IMG/VR virus record: IMGVR_UViG_3300043468_000751
Coordinates: 1 to 29,797 of that record
Source: a virus
Length of the DNA stretch: 29,797 nt
Direction: 5' to 3' (one strand)
A program made the translations under genes and the position numbers. The notes below the pieces were generated by a model, which worked only from the letters and a program-made list of their open reading frames with translations, did no database searches and was not told where the DNA came from. Shown piece by piece: positions 26,327 through 29,797 of the stretch. How positions within the stretch are numbered: the stretch's first letter is position 1; the number at the start of each line of letters is the position of its first letter.

Positions 26327-28641
26327 TGCCGACGTTCACCCCCATCTTCGCGTCGCTCAATGCCGGGGAGTTCTCGCCCCTGCTGGCGGGGCGCGTCGAC
26401 TACCAGAAGTACCCGAAGGGCTTGAAGCTCTGCCAGAACTTCATCCCGCTGGTGCAGGGCCCGCTGACCCGCCGGCCCGGCACCTACTACGTCGCCGAGG
26501 TCAAGGACTCGACGGAGCGGACGGCGCTGGTGCGTTTCGAGTTTTCGACGACGCAGGCGTACATCATCGAGTTCGGCGACCTCTACATGCGCTTCTACCG
26601 CAACGAGGCGCAGATCACGGCGACGGCGCAGAACATTACCGGCATCACGCAGGCCAACCCCGGCGTCGTGACGTATTCTGGCTCCGACACCTACGCCAAC
26701 GGCGATCAGGTTTTCATCTCGGGCGTCGCCGGCATGACGCAGGTGAACGGCCGCGTGTTCACCGTCGCCAACGTCAACACCGGGTCCAACACCTTCGAGC
26801 TCTCGGGCGTCAACACGTCGTCGTACACGGCCTATTCCTCGGGCGGCACGGTCGCCGAGGTTTACGAGGTGGCGACCCCGTACACGCTGGCCGACCTGTT
26901 CGACAGCAACGGCGCCCTGCGCCTCAAGTTCGCCCAGTCGGCCGACGTTCTCTATGTGGCGCACCCGTCCTATGCGCCGCGGAAGATCACGCGCACGGGC
27001 CATACGTCGTGGACGATCTCGACGATCAGCTTCACCGACGGGCCGTACCTGCCGACCAACACGACGACCACGACCTTTGGCCTGTCCGCCGCCTCGGGCG
27101 CCGGCATCACGCTCACGGCGTCCTCGACGACGGGCGTGAACGGAGGTGCGGGCTTCCAGACGACGGACGTGGGCCGCATCGTCCGCATCAAGCACTCGAA
27201 CCTCTGGGGCTGGGGCGTCATCACGGCGCGGGCCTCGACGACGAGCGTGACGATCACGGCCAACCGGACGTTCGGTGCGACGACGGCGACGGTCGACTGG
27301 CGCCTCGGCGTCTGGTCCGACTACACCGGCTACCCGGCGGCGGTGTCGTTCTACGGCGACCGCCTCTATTGGGGCGGGGCCACCAGCTTCCCGCAGCGCA
27401 TCGACGGCTCGGTCGTCGGTGACTACGAGAACATGGAGCCGACCAGCTTCGCCACGGGGTCGACGACGGACAACACCGTCATCGCCGACGACGATGCGCT
27501 GGCGGCTACGCTCAACGCCAACGACGTGAACGTCATCAAGGCCATCGGCGAGGACGAGCAGGGGCTCATCGTGTTCACGGTCGGCGGCGAATGGATCGTG
27601 CGCCCGTCGAACCAGAACGAAGCCCTGACGCCGACGAACATCCGGGCCACGCGCTCGACGGCGTGGGGCACGTCGGAGCCGCAGCCCGTCCGCGTCGGCA
27701 AGCCCCACATCTTCGTCCAGCGCGCGGGCCGTAAGGTGCGCGAGCTTGCCTACGTATTCGCGGACGACGGCTTCAAGTCGCCCGACCTCACCATTGCGTC
27801 CGAGCACATCACGGCCGGCGGCGTCGTCGCCATCGCGTATCAGGCCCAGCCACAGACGATCGTGTGGTTCGTGCGCGCCGACGGCGTTCTTCTCGGCATG
27901 ACCTACGACCGCGAGCAGGAGGCGATTGCTTGGCACAAGCATGTCTTGGGTGGATCGTTCGGAAGCGGGAGTGCCGTCGTCGAGAGTATCGCGGTCATCC
28001 CGAACTCGGCGGGCACCGCGGACCAGCTCTGGATGATCGTGAAGCGGACTGTCAACGGCGCGACGAAGCGGTACGTCGAGTACATGACGCCGATCTGGGA
28101 CGAGACGATCGACCCGGAGGACGCGCACTTCGTTGATTCCGGGCTGCGGTACAGCGGCTCGGCGACCGGCTCGTTCACCGGCCTCTGGCACCTCGAGGCG
28201 CAGACCGTGACCATCCTGGCCGATGGCTCCGAAGTCCCGACGCGCACCGTCGCCAGCGGCGCCATCACCCTCGCCAACAGCGAGACGGCCGAGACCGCCA
28301 TCGTCGGCCTCGGCTACCAGTCGAACATGCAGACGGAACGCCTCGAGGCGCAGATCGGCGGCGGGACGATCCAAGGCAAAAAGAAGAAGCTGACGGAAGT
28401 GACCGTCCGCTTCTGGCAGACGCTTGGCGGCCAAGCCGGTCCCAATTCCGGCGACCTCGATCCGATCGTGTTCAACACGTCGTCGGACCCGATGGACTCG
28501 GCGCCTCCGCTCGTCGACGACGACATGGACGTGTCGTGGGCCGGCGGCTACGAAACCGAGGGCCGCATCTACATCCGGCAGGAACAGCCGTACCCGATGA
28601 CGATCCTCGCGATCATCCCCGAGATGTGGGTGGACGCATGA
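26326..28641 (+). CDS. tail tubular protein B-like / nozzle (T7 gp12 type)
   Basis: The 771-residue protein opens with PIFASLNAGEFSPLLAGRVD, YQKYPKGLKLCQNFIPLVQG and PLTRRPGTYYV, the signature of podovirus tail nozzle proteins. Further landmarks are RFEFSTTQAYIIEFGDLYMR, GYPAAVSFYGDRLYWGGATS, NDVNVIKAIGEDEQGLIVFT and VRELAYVFADDGFKSPDLT, and a C-terminal RIYIRQEQPYPMTILAI. It is expected as a hexamer at the tip of the short tail. Length is normal for the family. It is coupled to the GNAT-like gene (ATGA). Confidence 0.9.
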   Translation: MPTFTPIFASLNAGEFSPLLAGRVDYQKYPKGLKLCQNFIPLVQGPLTRRPGTYYVAEVKDSTERTALVRFEFSTTQAYIIEFGDLYMRFYRNEAQITATAQNITGITQANPGVVTYSGSDTYANGDQVFISGVAGMTQVNGRVFTVANVNTGSNTFELSGVNTSSYTAYSSGGTVAEVYEVATPYTLADLFDSNGALRLKFAQSADVLYVAHPSYAPRKITRTGHTSWTISTISFTDGPYLPTNTTTTTFGLSAASGAGITLTASSTTGVNGGAGFQTTDVGRIVRIKHSNLWGWGVITARASTTSVTITANRTFGATTATVDWRLGVWSDYTGYPAAVSFYGDRLYWGGATSFPQRIDGSVVGDYENMEPTSFATGSTTDNTVIADDDALAATLNANDVNVIKAIGEDEQGLIVFTVGGEWIVRPSNQNEALTPTNIRATRSTAWGTSEPQPVRVGKPHIFVQRAGRKVRELAYVFADDGFKSPDLTIASEHITAGGVVAIAYQAQPQTIVWFVRADGVLLGMTYDREQEAIAWHKHVLGGSFGSGSAVVESIAVIPNSAGTADQLWMIVKRTVNGATKRYVEYMTPIWDETIDPEDAHFVDSGLRYSGSATGSFTGLWHLEAQTVTILADGSEVPTRTVASGAITLANSETAETAIVGLGYQSNMQTERLEAQIGGGTIQGKKKKLTEVTVRFWQTLGGQAGPNSGDLDPIVFNTSSDPMDSAPPLVDDDMDVSWAGGYETEGRIYIRQEQPYPMTILAIIPEMWVDA

Positions 28642-29069
28642 TCGCCGTCGTGCCGTACAAACCCGAGCACCTGACCTCGATGGTCCTCCAGCCCGATCAG
28701 GCTTATCTCCGCGCGTTCATCACCCCGGAGGTGGCATCGGCAGTCGCGGCGCATGAGGCTTTTTCAGCCCTCGACGAGGACGGCGACGTGCTCGGCTCGG
28801 CCGGCGTCATCAAACTCTGGGAAGGTCGCGGCATGGCGTGGGCGTACCTGTCGGTCAACGCCCGGAACTACATGCTGCCGATCACGAAGGCCGTGCGCCG
28901 GTTCTTGGCGATCTGCCCCCTGCGGCGCGTCGAAATGACGGTCGACGCCGAGTTCGCCGAGGGTCATCGTTGGGCCAACATGTTGGGATTTAAGCTAGAG
29001 TGCGGTAGGATGCGCGCGTACCGGCCCGACGGCGGCGCTTGTTCTCTTTACGCGATGGTGCGGCAATGA
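28638..29069 (+). CDS. GNAT-like protein of the internal-virion gene block (T7 gp13-like)
   Basis: The 143-residue protein (MIAVVPYKPEHLTSMVLQPD, AHEAFSALDEDGDVLGSAGV, IKLWEGRGMAWAYLS, LRRVEMTVDAEFAEGHRWAN, MLGFKLECGRM) has the fold pattern of a GNAT acetyltransferase. T7 gp13, at the same place after gp12, is a GNAT-like assembly protein, so this is probably its counterpart. The acetyl-CoA loop (Q/R-x-x-G-x-G/A) is not evident, so enzymatic activity is doubtful. Start fixed by ATGA overlap. Confidence 0.82.
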   Translation: MIAVVPYKPEHLTSMVLQPDQAYLRAFITPEVASAVAAHEAFSALDEDGDVLGSAGVIKLWEGRGMAWAYLSVNARNYMLPITKAVRRFLAICPLRRVEMTVDAEFAEGHRWANMLGFKLECGRMRAYRPDGGACSLYAMVRQ

Positions 29070-29623
29070 CCGGCGTTGAACTTTTCGCACTTCCGGCGGC
29101 CCTCGGCGGCAGCAGCGTCACCCTCGGGACGGCGCTGGGCCTCGCCGGCACGGCGTTCCAAGCGATCGGCGCCATCCAGTCGGGCAACGCCGCGAAGGCC
29201 GCTGGCGACTACAATGCTTCGCTCTACGAGCGCAACGCGCAAATCGCTGCCCAGAACGCGCAGGCCCAAGAGGACCGGCAGCGTCGGCTTTCCGCCATGC
29301 GCGCCGGCGCCAGCCGGGCGGCGGTCGGCGGGAGCGGCGTGTCGCTCGAGGGCTCGCCCCTCGACATTCTGGAATCCAACGCCGCGCAGGAAGAACTGGA
29401 CGCGCTGATGATCCGGTGGAACGGCGCGAACGAGGTTACGAACCTGCGGGCCAGCGGCGCCCTCGCTGCCGCGCAGGGCCGTAACGCCCAGCGTGCCGGG
29501 TACATGTCGGCGGGCTCGGCCATCCTCCTTGGCGGCGCGAAGGCTTACGACAGCCTCTCGCCCGCGCCGGCGCCAAAGGTGCCGTACGGCAACTACGGCC
29601 GCACGGGCGGGGGTCCGCGCTGA
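29066..29623 (+). CDS. internal virion protein (T7 gp14-like)
   Basis: The 185-residue protein has an N-terminal hydrophobic glycine-rich stretch (TLGTALGLAGTAFQAIGAIQ), a helical middle (NASLYERNAQIAAQNAQAQE, DRQRRLSAMRAGASRAAVGG) and SGVSLEGSPLDILESNAAQE, then LDALMIRWNGANEVTNLRAS. This is the common layout of small internal virion proteins that are ejected first into the host envelope. Function by family and position. Overlaps both neighbours by one to four bases. Confidence 0.82.
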   Translation: MTGVELFALPAALGGSSVTLGTALGLAGTAFQAIGAIQSGNAAKAAGDYNASLYERNAQIAAQNAQAQEDRQRRLSAMRAGASRAAVGGSGVSLEGSPLDILESNAAQEELDALMIRWNGANEVTNLRASGALAAAQGRNAQRAGYMSAGSAILLGGAKAYDSLSPAPAPKVPYGNYGRTGGGPR

Positions 29624-29797
29624 TGCCGAAGATCCAGCAATACACCGCGCAGGTAAACCCGGGCGGGGCCGGCGGCTCGCTGGCGTCGCCTGGCGCGTTC
29701 GGCACGGGCGCCAACGCCGGCGATGCGTTCTCCAAGGTCGGCGCGTTCATCGAGCAGAAGCAGGAGCGCGACCAGTTCTTCCAGATGCAGAAGGACA
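29623..29797 (+). CDS. internal virion protein, N-terminal part (runs off the right edge)
   Basis: ATG at 29623 shares its A with the previous stop (TGATG). The visible 58 residues read MPKIQQYTAQVNPGGAGGSL, then GTGANAGDAFSKVGAFIEQK and QERDQFFQMQKD. The glycine-rich start and helical continuation are usual for the large internal virion proteins (T7 gp15/gp16 position). The rest lies outside the window. Confidence 0.7.
   Translation, partial: MPKIQQYTAQVNPGGAGGSLASPGAFGTGANAGDAFSKVGAFIEQKQERDQFFQMQKD

Noticed and set aside
26098-28434. Very long minus-strand open frame opposite the nozzle gene
   Set aside because: Composition is R/G/D/H-biased without domains; the plus strand encodes a full-length gp12-type protein.
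19652-29797. Diversity-generating retroelement, as in the related phage BPP-1
   Set aside because: No reverse transcriptase gene or template/variable repeat pair is visible here; the tail-fibre region lies outside the window.
1-29797. tRNA or rRNA genes
   Set aside because: I saw no cloverleaf with a CCA end or conserved T-loop in the few gaps between genes. A tRNAscan run would be the decisive test.

Overview
The window is one contiguous, gene-dense stretch of a high-GC tailed-phage genome (or an intact prophage of that type). It belongs with podoviruses organised like Bordetella phage BPP-1. The terminase large subunit, the head-tail connector portal, a Bbp19-like protein, scaffold, capsid, cement protein, T7 gp11- and gp12-type tail proteins and the start of the internal virion proteins occur in the expected order. 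A GapR/DUF2312 protein, DUF2800/DUF2815 recombination genes and TTGAC-type -35 boxes suggest an alphaproteobacterial host; that is inference. No integrase, lysis gene, tail fibre or RNA polymerase gene is visible, so the window is only part of the genome.

Layout. (1) 1-5522, minus strand: an early operon of nucleotide and recombination genes: RuvC-like resolvase, DUF5664-type dATP/dGTP diphosphohydrolase, an AT-hook-like protein, a DUF2800 Fe-S nuclease, a DUF2815 ssDNA-binding protein, a GapR-like protein, small unknowns and the N-terminus of an HD phosphohydrolase. (2) 5307-6526: a divergent switch with a Cro/YdaS-like gene on minus and a CI-like repressor on plus, then a small HTH gene. 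(3) 6326-11935, plus strand: small ORFs, a PolA family polymerase reduced to its palm/fingers part, a NUMOD4-HNH endonuclease, an orphan DNA methyltransferase and a primase-polymerase/helicase. (4) 11780-12228: a repeat cluster that looks like a replication origin, followed by a 20-bp-stem terminator between convergent operons. (5) 12246-14216, minus strand: an accessory operon of seven small genes, including an XRE regulator, a 34-residue membrane peptide and a very acidic 209-residue protein. (6) 14373-29797, plus strand: packaging and virion genes.

The most striking feature is a recurring site of about 17 bp, often palindromic (strong form GTTGC-N7-GCAAC), at eleven places. Ten copies are followed immediately by ATG, and every copy points in the direction of the adjacent gene. 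In about half the cases that ATG is not a gene start, so this is a DNA element: a phage-wide operator or promoter set, comparable in logic to the stoperators of mycobacteriophage L5. Two copies lie in a 34-bp perfect direct repeat that brackets the methyltransferase gene.

Other signals are ten heptamers GCGGACA/TGTCCGC in about 200 bp at the end of the primase gene, a near-ideal G-quadruplex motif between the two terminase genes, an AT-rich recoded end of the polymerase gene beside the homing endonuclease, a pair of dNTP-hydrolysing enzymes, and a structural protein with five exact 20-residue repeats.
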